DNA of 13,375 bases from Anaerolineae bacterium (GTDB lineage: Bacteria > Chloroflexota > Anaerolineae > JAAYZQ01): positions 1-13,375 of the forward strand of contig JAFGOG010000255.1 in NCBI GenBank assembly GCA_016926595.1, read 5' to 3'. The position numbers and the translations under genes were made by a program. Of the stretch, positions 1 through 7,263 are shown piece by piece. The notes below the pieces were generated by a model that saw nothing but the letters and a program-made list of their open reading frames with translations, had not been told where the DNA came from and did no database searches. How positions within the stretch are numbered: the stretch's first letter is position 1; each line of letters starts with the position of its first letter.

Positions 1-255
1 CTGCGCGATGTGCCCTTCCTAAAGCCCGTCAGCCCTGATTCGCCAGAGTGGTACGCACAGATGGCGACGTTCGAGCTGCCGGTGTGCGATGCGGGAGAGC
101 TGAAGCGTCGGCTGTACGACGACTACCGGGTCGAGGTGCCGATCATCGAGTGGGGCGGGCGGCAGTTCGTGCGCGTGTCGGTGCAGGGGTATAATACGCG
201 GGAGGATGTGGAGGCGCTTGTGGCGGCGCTGGGGGCGTTGTTGCCAGAAAATTGA
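1..255 (+). CDS. Class V aminotransferase-like PLP enzyme, C-terminal end (partial)
   Basis: The reading frame is open from the first base of the window and ends at TGA 253-255, so only the last 84 codons are present; the start and the catalytic lysine lie upstream. The fragment contains an Asp-Ser-Pro-Glu-Trp stretch, a segment reading Leu-Lys-Arg-Arg-Leu-Tyr-Asp, then Val-Pro-Ile-Ile-Glu-Trp and a final Arg-Val-Ser-Val-Gln-Gly-Tyr-Asn-Thr. This is the usual C-terminal small-domain ending of fold-type I, class V PLP enzymes close to isopenicillin N epimerase and cysteine desulfurase-like proteins, where the RxSxxxYN motif contributes to the substrate carboxylate site. The exact reaction cannot be told from this part. 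It is on the opposite strand from the peptide locus and separated from it by the toxin-antitoxin pair, so a shared role is not indicated. Confidence 0.8.
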   Translation: MRDVPFLKPVSPDSPEWYAQMATFELPVCDAGELKRRLYDDYRVEVPIIEWGGRQFVRVSVQGYNTREDVEALVAALGALLPEN

Positions 256-262
256 ACTCGGG

Positions 263-291
263 TTGACAACTGCGCACGATTGCCTTATAAT
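263..291 (+). promoter_or_regulatory. Perfect consensus sigma70 promoter for the toxin-antitoxin operon
   Basis: TTGACA at 263-268 and TATAAT at 286-291 are separated by exactly 17 bases, a full match to the housekeeping consensus. Transcription would start near 298, giving a leader of about 60 bases before the antitoxin ATG at 359. It begins 7 bases after the stop of the aminotransferase fragment. Such a strong promoter fits toxin-antitoxin operons, which are normally held down by the antitoxin itself. Confidence 0.85.
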
Positions 292-298
292 CATCGAC

Positions 299-317
299 AG
301 ATGGTATTGAGGTATCT
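299..317. promoter_or_regulatory. Possible autoregulatory operator: repeated GGTAT flanked by AGAT/ATCT
   Basis: Just past the expected start point, GGTAT occurs twice (303-307 and 311-315), 8 bases apart, and the pair is flanked by the inverted 4-base arms AGAT (299-302) and ATCT (314-317). AbrB-fold antitoxins usually repress their own operon by binding repeats near the promoter, so this is a plausible site. The arms are short and the motif could be chance. Confidence 0.3.
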
Positions 318-358
318 AAGTCAGAGTGGGGTTGAGCAAGAGAAGCGAAGGATCTGTC

Positions 359-637
359 ATGACTGAATTGGCTGAACTGCCAATCGACGAACAGGGTTGC
401 ATTCATTTACCGGTCGCACTTCAGGATCGCCTTGGTGTGGAGCCAGGGATGACCCTGATCCTGGAGGAAGGTGAAGCGGGGGAGATGTGGATCAGGCGCA
501 AAGGACACCCACCTGTGCTTGTCGACAAGGGGGGTGTCTTGGTGGTGCATGCCGAGCCGGTTGCCGATCTTGGCGGTGCTGTCAGGCAAGATCGCGATGC
601 TCGGGTTGTCTCTCTTGTCGGTAGGATGAACCTGTGA
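359..637 (+). CDS. AbrB/MazE-fold antitoxin of a VapBC-type pair
   Basis: A 92-residue protein predicted to neutralise the PIN toxin encoded next to it and to bind the operon's promoter DNA. The N-terminal 45 residues fit a SpoVT-AbrB swapped-hairpin domain: an Asp-Glu-Gln-Gly-Cys-Ile-His-Leu-Pro stretch (residues 10-18), then a Leu-Gly-Val-Glu-Pro-Gly turn and a Glu-rich strand. The family usually has Gly-Arg-Ile where this one has Gly-Cys-Ile. The C-terminal half (about 50-92) would be the toxin-binding tail. I chose ATG 359 because GAAGGA lies 6 bases upstream; an in-frame GTG at 326 would add 11 residues that do not resemble the domain and lacks a ribosome binding site. Its stop overlaps the start of the toxin gene (GTGA), typical of coupled toxin-antitoxin genes. 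Family assignment is good; the precise subfamily is not certain. Confidence 0.8.
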   Translation: MTELAELPIDEQGCIHLPVALQDRLGVEPGMTLILEEGEAGEMWIRRKGHPPVLVDKGGVLVVHAEPVADLGGAVRQDRDARVVSLVGRMNL

Positions 638-1068
638 GAATTCTGCTCGACACCTCCGTACTGGTGGCGGCAATTGTCGAAGCGCATCCGATGCACGACG
701 TAGCACTGCCCTGGCTGCAGCGCGCAAGAGCGGAGGCGGACACGGGGCTTGTTGCAGCCCACTCGGTTGCCGAGCTGTGCGCGATCCTTACGACGCTGCC
801 GGTGCGCCCGCGCATCGCTCCCGCCATCGCCTGGCAGCTAATCCAGGAGAATGTTTTGGATGCCCTCGAAGTGGTCGCACTAACAGGCGAAGACTATGCA
901 TCTATCATCAAGCGACTGTCGGAGACAGGGATCGTCGGCGGGGTGACCTATGATGCGCTCATTCTCCAATCGGCCGAAAAGGGGAATGCCGAAAGAATCG
1001 TGACGTTGAACGAAGCCGATTTTCAAAGGGCAGCTCCACAGCTTGCCTCTCGGATCGTTTCTCCGTAG
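634..1068 (+). CDS. vapC: VapC-type PIN-domain ribonuclease toxin
   Basis: A 144-residue single-domain PIN protein, the usual VapC size, expected to be a Mg2+-dependent RNase that arrests growth when the antitoxin is lost. The acidic active site is visible: Asp6 in Leu-Leu-Asp-Thr-Ser near the N terminus, Glu47 in Ser-Val-Ala-Glu-Leu, Asp107 in Thr-Tyr-Asp-Ala-Leu-Ile, and Asp129 in the closing Thr-Leu-Asn-Glu-Ala-Asp-Phe motif with Asn126. All key positions are kept, so it looks functional. It starts with GTG 634-636, overlapping the antitoxin stop TGA 635-637; an AGGA sits 8-9 bases upstream and the overlap suggests translational coupling. RNA target is unknown (tRNA anticodon loops or the 23S sarcin-ricin loop are known targets in the family). 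The gene faces the peptide locus tail to tail. Confidence 0.9.
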   Translation: MRILLDTSVLVAAIVEAHPMHDVALPWLQRARAEADTGLVAAHSVAELCAILTTLPVRPRIAPAIAWQLIQENVLDALEVVALTGEDYASIIKRLSETGIVGGVTYDALILQSAEKGNAERIVTLNEADFQRAAPQLASRIVSP

Positions 1069-1209
1069 AAGTTTGACCTGTTCCCTATCTGTTATACGCC
1101 GCCAACCTTCATGCGCCCCGTGAGACAAAAGTTTATGGGGTTGTGACAATAGCCATAAGTGGCTGTGCAGCTCCAAGGGCAGCGCCTTATCATGGTACGT
1201 GCCGGGCCC

Positions 1210-2202
1210 TCACTGCACGCGGTGGCAGGCCACCCAGTGGCCCGGCGCCACCTGGCGGTAAGCGGGCACCGCCTCAAAGCACGCCTCGTAGGCCACGGGG
1301 CAGCGGGTGTTAAAGACGCAGCCCGGCGGGGGATTGGCCGGGCTGGGCACTTCGCCCGCCAGGATGATACGCATCCGGCCTTGCTCAACGCCCGGGTCGG
1401 GGATGGGCACCGCCGACAGCAGGGCCTGGGTGTAGGGGTGCAGGGGATTGCTGTACAGACTGTCGCGGCCCGTCAGCTCGACGATCTTGCCCAGATACAT
1501 GACCGCCACCCGGTCGCTGATGTGCCGCACCATGCTCAGATCGTGGGCGATGAACAGGTAGGTCAGCCCGAACCGTGCCTGCAGGTCCTGGAGGAGGTTG
1601 ACCACCTGGGCCTGGATCGACACATCCAATGCGGCGATCGGCTCGTCGCAGATCACGAACTCGGGATTCAGCGCCAGGGCTCGGGCGATGCCGATCCGCT
1701 GCCGCTGCCCGCTGGAGAACTCGTGAGGGTAGCGGTTGGCCAGGTGCGGGTTCAATCCCACCAGCCGCAGCAGCTCGGCCACTCGTTCTTGCGCCTCCCG
1801 GCCGCGGGCCACGCCGTGGATGGCCATGGGTGCAGCCACGATGGCCCCCACCATCATGCGTGGGTTGAGGGAGGCGTACGGATCCTGAAAGATCATCTGC
1901 ATGCGGCGGCGTGCCCGGCGCAGCGCCCGGCCGCGCAGTGCCTGCATGTCTGTCCCGTCGAGCATCACCCGCCCGGCCGTGGGCGCATACAGCCGCAGGA
2001 TGGTCCGCCCGACCGTCGTCTTGCCCGATCCGCTTTCACCCACCAGCCCCAGCGTCTCGCCTCGATACACGTCGAACGTGACGCCGTCCACGGCGCGCAC
2101 GTCGCCCACGTGGCGCCGCATCAGGCCACGGTTGAGCGCAAAGTACTTTTTCAGGCCCTCGACCTGCAGCAGGACCGGCACTCCGCCCGCTTCTGTGCTC
2201 AT
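1210..2202 (-). CDS. Dipeptide/oligopeptide ABC transporter ATPase, OppF/DppF type
   Basis: A 330-residue nucleotide-binding subunit that powers peptide import through the two permeases encoded just upstream. Walker A GESGSGKT is at residues 55-62 (Lys61), the Q-loop at Gln106 in [10 protein letters not shown], the signature Ser-Ser-Gly-Gln-Arg-Gln-Arg at 163-169, Walker B ending in Asp186-Glu187 and the H-loop His at 220. The C-terminal oligopeptide extension follows (His-Pro-Tyr-Thr-Gln-Ala-Leu near 255) with four cysteines (295, 301, 308, 326), the pattern that binds a 4Fe-4S cluster in some studied Opp/Dpp ATPases. The Gly-Asp-Val-Arg-Ala-Val-Asp-Gly entry to the first strand is F-type rather than D-type. 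ATG 2202 is chosen because it overlaps the dppC-type stop (ATGA); an open extension upstream lacks homology. It is the last gene of the operon, and no D-type partner is present in the window. Confidence 0.93.
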   Translation of the reverse strand: MSTEAGGVPVLLQVEGLKKYFALNRGLMRRHVGDVRAVDGVTFDVYRGETLGLVGESGSGKTTVGRTILRLYAPTAGRVMLDGTDMQALRGRALRRARRRMQMIFQDPYASLNPRMMVGAIVAAPMAIHGVARGREAQERVAELLRLVGLNPHLANRYPHEFSSGQRQRIGIARALALNPEFVICDEPIAALDVSIQAQVVNLLQDLQARFGLTYLFIAHDLSMVRHISDRVAVMYLGKIVELTGRDSLYSNPLHPYTQALLSAVPIPDPGVEQGRMRIILAGEVPSPANPPPGCVFNTRCPVAYEACFEAVPAYRQVAPGHWVACHRVQ

Positions 2203-3098
2203 AGCCGCAGCCTGGGGTCCAGAGCATCCCGCAGGCCATCGCTGAGGAGGTTGACACACAGGACGGCTACAAAGATGGCCAGGCCGGGAAAAACCGACAA
2301 CCACCACGCGTCGCGCAGATGCGTCCGCCCGGCGTTGAGCATTGCGCCCCACTCTGGCGAGGGGGGTTGAGCGCCAAGGCCGATGTAGCTGAGCCCCGCC
2401 GTCGTCAGGATCGCGCCGCCCAGGCCCACCGTGGCATAGATGATCAGCGGTGACAGGATGTTGGGCAGGATCTGCGTAAACATGATGTACCCGTTGCCCG
2501 CGCCCATCACCCGGGCAGCCGTGACGTACTCGTAATTCCGGGCCGCCAGCACCGAGCCGCGCACCAGGCGCGAAAACGCCGGGATGGCCGAGATCCCCAG
2601 GGCGATCAGCACGGTACCCAGGCCCGGCCCGAGCGCGGCGACGATGGTCAGCAGGAACAGGATGCTGGGGAAGGCCAAGAACACATCGACGACGCGCATG
2701 ATGAGGTTATCGACCCAGCCGCCAAAGTAGCCGGCCACCAGCCCCACCACGATGCCCCCGCCCATTGCCACCACCACCGCCATCACTGCCACGCGCAGCG
2801 ACTCGCGCCCCCCCCACAGCACCCGGCTCAAGATGTCACGGCCCAGGTCGTCTGTCCCAAAGGGGTGGGTGCGCGAAGGGGGTTCCAATAGGTGCTCATA
2901 GTCGTGGGCATTGGGCGGGATGGTCGTGATGACCGGTGCCAGGAGTACCGCGAGGATGACCAGCATCAAGCCCGCCAGCGCCATCATGGCGATCGGGTTG
3001 CGGCGCAGCGTCTGCCAGGCGCTGCGCCGCGACGTTGCCTCTCTGGCAGCCGGCCCCGCCCGGCGGGCCAGCCTGGATGCCTGTCCGGTGCTAGTCAT
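2199..3098 (-). CDS. Dipeptide/oligopeptide ABC transporter permease, DppC type
   Basis: A 299-residue inner-membrane permease that pairs with the DppB-type subunit to form the channel. After a basic, Arg-rich cytoplasmic N terminus (1-34) there is a first membrane helix (about 35-58), then the C-subunit hallmark [11 protein letters not shown] (78-88), and further helices at about 103-124, 137-158, 161-175, 213-235 and 265-286. The ATPase-coupling EAA-type loop lies around 191-213 (Tyr-Val-Thr-Ala-Ala-Arg to Leu-Pro-Asn). Length is typical. The start overlaps the end of the DppB-type gene by 8 bases, and the stop overlaps the ATPase start by 4, so the three are translationally coupled. Substrate class follows from the family and from the neighbouring binding protein; specificity is not readable from the permease. 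Confidence 0.93.
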   Translation of the reverse strand: MTSTGQASRLARRAGPAAREATSRRSAWQTLRRNPIAMMALAGLMLVILAVLLAPVITTIPPNAHDYEHLLEPPSRTHPFGTDDLGRDILSRVLWGGRESLRVAVMAVVVAMGGGIVVGLVAGYFGGWVDNLIMRVVDVFLAFPSILFLLTIVAALGPGLGTVLIALGISAIPAFSRLVRGSVLAARNYEYVTAARVMGAGNGYIMFTQILPNILSPLIIYATVGLGGAILTTAGLSYIGLGAQPPSPEWGAMLNAGRTHLRDAWWLSVFPGLAIFVAVLCVNLLSDGLRDALDPRLRL

Positions 3099-4011
3099 AG
3101 CGGATCCTTGGATCCAAAAAGCCGTACAATACGTCGACGGCCAGGTTCAGCAGCGCATATACCACGGCAGTAAAAAGTACGATGCCCTGTACCATCGGAT
3201 AGTCGCGCGTGGCGATGGCATTGACCGCCAGCCGGCCGATCCCCGGCCGGGCAAACACATTTTCGATAAACACCGTGCCGCCCAGCAGGGCGGCAAACTG
3301 CAGGCCCAACACCGTCACCACCGGGATGAGGGCGTTGCGCAGCACGTGATTGCGGATCACCGCCCGCGCGGCCAGGCCCTTGGACCACGCTGTCCGGACA
3401 TAGTCCTCGCGGATCACCTCCAGGATGCTCGATCGGGTCAGCCGGGCCAGGACCGCCGCGGGGCCGAGGGCCAGGGTAAAGGCCGGCAGGATCAACCCCT
3501 TCAGGCCGGCGGCGCCCGTCACCGGCACCAGGTTCAGCTTGATGCCAAACACGATCAGCAGCACGATCCCCAGCCAGAACTCGGGGATCGACAGGCCCAC
3601 CAGCGCCCCTGCCATCAGCCCGCCGTCCACCCACCGGCTCCGCGCGGTGGCGGCGATGACCCCCACCGCCACTCCGGCCATCATCGACAGGACAAGAGCG
3701 GCCACCGTCAGTTCCAGGGTGCTGGGAAAACGGTCCAGGATCTCGTCCATCACCGGCCTCTGGCTGCGGAACGAGCGCCCCAGGTCACCGTGGAGCACTC
3801 GCCACACATAGTGGCCGTACTGTACGGGAAGCGGGTCATCCAGGCCCAGCTCCTGCCGCAGCCCCGCGATCCGCTCCGGCGTGGCATACTGGCCCAGCAT
3901 CATCACCACCGGGTCGCCGGGGGTCACGTGCAGGATTGCAAAGGTCAGCAGCGACACCCCGACGAGGATGGGGAGCAGGAGCAGCAGCCTTCTCGCCACG
4001 TACAGCGCCAT
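3091..4011 (-). CDS. Dipeptide/oligopeptide ABC transporter permease, DppB type
   Basis: A 306-residue integral membrane protein. The first helix is near the N terminus (about 8-28) and is followed by the B-subunit hallmark His-Val-Thr-Pro-Gly-Asp-Pro (28-34), then Leu-Gly-Leu-Asp-Asp-Pro-Leu-Pro-Val-Gln-Tyr (55-65) and Gly-Asp-Leu-Gly-Arg-Ser (75-80). More helices lie at about 98-122, 133-158, 172-188, 229-250 and 273-295. The EAA-type loop that docks on the ATPase is around 204-230 (Tyr-Val-Arg-Thr-Ala-Trp-Ser-Lys-Gly-Leu onward). It ends with Phe-Leu-Asp-Pro-Arg-Ile-Arg-Tyr-Asp, the usual family ending. The gene begins 12 bases after the stop of the 459-residue serine hydrolase and overlaps the next permease gene by 8 bases, so it is an internal operon gene; its ribosome binding site is weak (GGGG-rich), consistent with translational coupling. 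Confidence 0.93.
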   Translation of the reverse strand: MALYVARRLLLLLPILVGVSLLTFAILHVTPGDPVVMMLGQYATPERIAGLRQELGLDDPLPVQYGHYVWRVLHGDLGRSFRSQRPVMDEILDRFPSTLELTVAALVLSMMAGVAVGVIAATARSRWVDGGLMAGALVGLSIPEFWLGIVLLIVFGIKLNLVPVTGAAGLKGLILPAFTLALGPAAVLARLTRSSILEVIREDYVRTAWSKGLAARAVIRNHVLRNALIPVVTVLGLQFAALLGGTVFIENVFARPGIGRLAVNAIATRDYPMVQGIVLFTAVVYALLNLAVDVLYGFLDPRIRYD

Positions 4012-4023
4012 CTGGCCAGCCCC

Positions 4024-5403
4024 CTAGCGCACCCGTTTCTGCAGCCGGTAGCCGGCGCGCAGATAGTCGATCGCTCCGTCCGCGTCTCGCACCACGTCGA
4101 CCGCCAGACCCTGCAGGCGGCCATTCAGAAAGAGCAGCCGGTCCGGCTCGCACAGGCCCAGCGTCATGGGCGGCGGGCAGGGCGGCGGCGGCGAGTCCTT
4201 GGTAGGAAAGCCGGCCGTGTACCGGATCTGGCCCACCAACTGGTCGGCGAGCATGCCCAGCTCCAGGTCCACCATGTAGCGCGTGTAGAGCCCTGCGAAC
4301 CGGGCTAGCGCTTCCGGCGATGCGTCGATGGCCTCTGGATCGGGCACGTCCAGCCCTGCATACTCGCGTAGCGCGCACTTGGTCACGTCCTGGTTCACTG
4401 CCAGGCCCTCGTCGGCGTTGGTCATCACGCCAATGGCCAGGCCGTGCTGCGGCACCAGTGTCAGCTCGGCCTGCTGGCCGATGGTGCTCCCGCCGTGCGA
4501 CACCCGCAACACGCCGTCGGTGACGTGCAGGAACCAGGTGAGGCCCATCGACTCGCCGTCCCAGAAGGTCGTCTGCGGGGTGTGCATGGCAGCCATCGTC
4601 TCCGCCGACAGCAGCCGGGTGCCGTCTTCCGTGGTCCCATCGCCCAGGTGGAAGCGGGCGAAGCGCAGCAGGTCCCCGATGTCGCATACCAGCCCGCCGC
4701 ACGGGTTCTCGGCCCTCGGGATGGGCCACGGCTGGGCCACCTGCGGGCCCTTGGGCCCGGCCGAGTGCCCCACCACGAAGCGATGGACCATCACGTCGAT
4801 GGGGTTAAAGAACGAGCGCTTTAGCCCCAGCGGCTCCAGCACCAGCTCCTGCATAGCCGCTTCGTACGTCTTGTCCGTCACCATTGCCACCACGTGGCCG
4901 GCCAGCGTCACCGCTGCATTGTTGTACGACGGGAGCTCTCCAAGGGGCGACTCTTGCGCCAGCTCGGCCATTGCGCCCACATAGTGGGCCAGCGCCTCGT
5001 CGCCAAAGCTCATGTCCGTGAACAGGTCGCCGCTCCAGCCCGCCGTATGCGTCAGCAGGTGGCGCAGTGTGACCCGGGCCGACGTGTCCTCGTCCGCCAC
5101 CCGAAACTCGGGAACGTAGGTGCGCACCGGCTCGTCCAGCGACAGTGTACCCTTCTCGACCAGGCGCATCACGGCCATGGCCGTGTACGTCTTGGTGATC
5201 GACCCGATCTGAAACAGTGTGTCGGGGGTGATGGGCAGGGGATGCTCGACGTTGGTCACCCCGAACCCGGTGGCCTGAATCTCTCCCTGGTGGAGGATAC
5301 CGACCACCGCACCCGGCACCCCATGGGCTTTCATGGCTGCCTCCGTGCAGGCCACGACTCGCTCCCAGGCCTCGCCCGGGGCCGCCTCTTGCTTCTCGCT
5401 CAT
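4024..5403 (-). CDS. Beta-lactamase-fold serine hydrolase (class C/D-aminopeptidase-like), cytoplasmic
   Basis: A 459-residue penicillin-recognising hydrolase. The nucleophile motif SxxK is Ser68-Ile-Thr-Lys71, the second motif Tyr160-Asn-Asn162 and the third His303-Gly-Gly305, so the full triad of the Beta-lactamase (class C) family is present. A smaller C-terminal part (about 365-459) has a lipocalin-like beta pattern, with an odd proline run (Pro-Pro-Pro-Pro-Cys-Pro-Pro-Pro near 405-412). No signal peptide or membrane segment is seen at the N terminus (Met-Ser-Glu-Lys-Gln-Glu), so the enzyme should work in the cytoplasm. This argues for a peptidase on imported peptides (D-aminopeptidase, esterase-like or D-Ala-D-Ala carboxypeptidase-like activities occur in the family) rather than antibiotic resistance. 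The start has GGAGG 7 bases upstream, overlapping the stop region of the preceding hydrolase gene, 12 bases away. The exact substrate is unknown. Confidence 0.88.
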   Translation of the reverse strand: MSEKQEAAPGEAWERVVACTEAAMKAHGVPGAVVGILHQGEIQATGFGVTNVEHPLPITPDTLFQIGSITKTYTAMAVMRLVEKGTLSLDEPVRTYVPEFRVADEDTSARVTLRHLLTHTAGWSGDLFTDMSFGDEALAHYVGAMAELAQESPLGELPSYNNAAVTLAGHVVAMVTDKTYEAAMQELVLEPLGLKRSFFNPIDVMVHRFVVGHSAGPKGPQVAQPWPIPRAENPCGGLVCDIGDLLRFARFHLGDGTTEDGTRLLSAETMAAMHTPQTTFWDGESMGLTWFLHVTDGVLRVSHGGSTIGQQAELTLVPQHGLAIGVMTNADEGLAVNQDVTKCALREYAGLDVPDPEAIDASPEALARFAGLYTRYMVDLELGMLADQLVGQIRYTAGFPTKDSPPPPCPPPMTLGLCEPDRLLFLNGRLQGLAVDVVRDADGAIDYLRAGYRLQKRVR

Positions 5404-5415
5404 GATCGATCCTCC

Positions 5416-7137
5416 CTAGATCCGTGGGGCGCTGATGACGGCGCCTGACTGGGTGATGACTGCTTCGGTCGCGCTCCCCGACGTGTCGCGCTTGAACTCG
5501 ATGCGCACGCCCGGCTGGCCCTTGACGGCAAACTCGGTGCCCTCCACCGGCTCCAGTTCGTGCTCGGGCTGGCCGGGGATGGCCAGGACCAGGGTGTGCT
5601 CGCCCTGCAGGGCGATCCGGATCGGGGTGCCCATCAGGTCGTAGGCGCCTGCCAGCGGCTCCAAAAAGCTGCGCTCGCGCATGGATGGCGGCGCCACCCG
5701 GGCGAACAGGATTTCCTGGACGTTGCCTTCCAGCGGCAGCGACACGCTGGCGATGCGCCCCTGCACGTCGGTCGCAAACGCCGCCTTCAGATTCAGATCT
5801 TCCCGCTCCAGCGTGAACTCAAAGATGTCATAGTGATAGTGGGTCCCTGGCAGGTCGAACTGGTTGTAGTGGGCGGTGAGCCGGTCGTCGTCGAGTGTGA
5901 TCGTCAGGGGACCATAGCCGGGGTGTTCGTAGCGCCCGGCATAGTCGGCCAGTGGGTGGGATGGCGGGGCATCGGGCCGGCGCTCGGCCGCTGACTTTTC
6001 CTTGCCCTTTTCCACCGCGGCCAGCATGGCGTCCATGTCACCCTTCAGGCGCGGTCCCCAATCGACCAGGCCGAGATCGAGCAGCCGGTCGTAGAGGTCA
6101 AAGGTCACGACGTAGGTGAGGAACGTGCTGTTCAGGTTGGTGAGCACCACCGCCCCTACCCCTTTGCCGGGTATGAACGACACCAGGCTGGAAAAGCCGT
6201 CGATGTTCCCCCCGTGGTGGACAAGGGTGTGGCCCCGATAGGCATTGATGAACCAGCCCAGGCCATAACTCGGCAGCCCGATCTCGTCGTACTTCATAAT
6301 CAGGTCGAGCCCGGGCATGCCCTGGATAACCATCTGTGGGGTGTGCATCTGCGACAGGTTGCCGGGTGAGACGACCTGCCGGCCCTTGAACTGCCCGTCG
6401 TTCACGTGGAGCAGGACCCAGTTGGCCATGTCGATGAGGTTGGAGTTGATGGAGCCCGCGGGCCCGATGGCGTCGATGTTGCGGAACGGGATGGCCCGCA
6501 CCTCGCCCTTCTTTTCTTCGTACGGCAGGCAAAAGTTAGCCGTCTGCTGCATCTCTGCCACCGAAAAGTTGCTGCACTCCATCTCCAGCGGGCCAAAAAT
6601 CCGCTCCGCCACCACCTGTTCCCAACTGCTGCCCGCCACCTGCCCCACCAGGTGGCCCGCGGCCAGGTACATCAGGTTCTGGTACTGAAAGTAGGTACGA
6701 AAATCCTTGTTGGGCTCCAGGAAGCGGATGCGGTCAAAGATCTCCTGGCGCGACAGGGGGCTGTTGTACCACATCAGGTCGTGGCGCGGCAGCCCCGAGC
6801 GATGGGTCACCAGGTCACGGGGCGTCATGCGCTCGGTGGCAAAGGCGTCCCACAGGCGGAAGGTGGGCAGATAGTCCCGTACGGGGTTGTCCCAGGCCAG
6901 GCAGCCATCGTCGACGAGGACACCCATGGCCATGGTCGTAAAGGCCTTGCTGGCCGAGCCGATGGCAAAGACGGTCTCGGGCGTAACCGGCAGGCCGGCC
7001 TCGACGTTGCGCAGCCCAAACCCCTCGGCAAAGGTCAGCTTGCCGTCCTCGATCACGGCGACGGCCACGCCCGGCACCTGCCACAGGTCCATCTGGTCTG
7101 CCACAAACTCGCGATATCCTTGCAATTCTGCAATCAT
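5416..7137 (-). CDS. Beta-lactamase-fold serine hydrolase with two C-terminal beta-barrel-like segments
   Basis: A 573-residue serine hydrolase of the same family as its downstream neighbour, but not a close copy. Motifs: Ser61-Ala-Ser-Lys64, Tyr152-Gln-Asn154 and His308-Gly-Gly310. After the catalytic domain (about 5-360) and a charged linker (Lys/Glu/Arg-rich, 370-392), two segments begin alike: Leu-Ala-Asp-Tyr-Ala-Gly-Arg-Tyr (397-404) and Leu-Glu-Pro-Leu-Ala-Gly-Ala-Tyr (492-499). They look like two DUF3471/lipocalin-like barrels. One catalytic domain plus two barrels is the layout known for the D-aminopeptidase DAP of Ochrobactrum, an inference from architecture only. There is no signal peptide, so it is probably cytoplasmic. 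ATG 7137 is supported by AAGGAG 8 bases upstream. It is the second gene of the operon, after the binding protein and an intergenic hairpin. Confidence 0.88.
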   Translation of the reverse strand: MIAELQGYREFVADQMDLWQVPGVAVAVIEDGKLTFAEGFGLRNVEAGLPVTPETVFAIGSASKAFTTMAMGVLVDDGCLAWDNPVRDYLPTFRLWDAFATERMTPRDLVTHRSGLPRHDLMWYNSPLSRQEIFDRIRFLEPNKDFRTYFQYQNLMYLAAGHLVGQVAGSSWEQVVAERIFGPLEMECSNFSVAEMQQTANFCLPYEEKKGEVRAIPFRNIDAIGPAGSINSNLIDMANWVLLHVNDGQFKGRQVVSPGNLSQMHTPQMVIQGMPGLDLIMKYDEIGLPSYGLGWFINAYRGHTLVHHGGNIDGFSSLVSFIPGKGVGAVVLTNLNSTFLTYVVTFDLYDRLLDLGLVDWGPRLKGDMDAMLAAVEKGKEKSAAERRPDAPPSHPLADYAGRYEHPGYGPLTITLDDDRLTAHYNQFDLPGTHYHYDIFEFTLEREDLNLKAAFATDVQGRIASVSLPLEGNVQEILFARVAPPSMRERSFLEPLAGAYDLMGTPIRIALQGEHTLVLAIPGQPEHELEPVEGTEFAVKGQPGVRIEFKRDTSGSATEAVITQSGAVISAPRI

Positions 7138-7215
7138 GCTATTGCTCCTTGATCCTTCGTGCGCGCGCCCTGGCGGGCAGGGGTAGGTCCCCGCCGTGCT
7201 GGGTCGATGAGCGCG

Positions 7216-7250
7216 CGCCTGCCAGGCCCGGCGCCCGCGCCTGGCAGGCG
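7216..7250. repeat. Perfect inverted repeat (12-bp stem, 11-base loop) after the binding-protein gene
   Basis: Arms CGCCTGCCAGGC (7216-7227) and GCCTGGCAGGCG (7239-7250) are exact reverse complements around an 11-base GC-rich loop. On the transcribed (-) strand it starts 13 bases after the binding-protein stop (TAG, 7264-7266). There is no run of T after it, so it is not a normal intrinsic terminator. In many ABC operons a hairpin in this place protects the binding-protein mRNA end, giving more binding protein than downstream membrane subunits; that role is likely here. Confidence 0.75.
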
Positions 7251-7263
7251 TATCGTTGCCGGG

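Noticed and set aside
263..1068. Toxin-antitoxin pair as part of an inserted mobile element
   Set aside because: No transposase, integrase, terminal repeats or target duplication are visible around it.
1069..1209. Possible bidirectional terminator between the toxin gene and the ATPase gene
   Set aside because: A small AGCCA-TAAG-TGGCT hairpin at 1151-1164 and a CCCC/GGGG pairing around 1113-1140 exist, but stems are short and no T-run follows on either strand. I see no gene here either.
2203..2352. N-terminal extension of about 50 residues on the OppF-type ATPase
   Set aside because: The frame is open, but it overlaps the end of the DppC-type permease gene and has no family similarity; the coupled ATG at 2202 gives the normal length.
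1159..4308. Long + strand open frames (about 403 and 465 codons) opposite the ATPase and permeases
   Set aside because: Their composition is His/Gln/Arg-rich without recognisable motifs, while the - strand carries complete ABC transporter genes with all motifs.
4024..7137. Antibiotic resistance by true beta-lactamases
   Set aside because: The SxxK, YxN and HxG motifs are shared by a wide hydrolase family; lack of export signals and the peptide-transport context argue against a resistance role.
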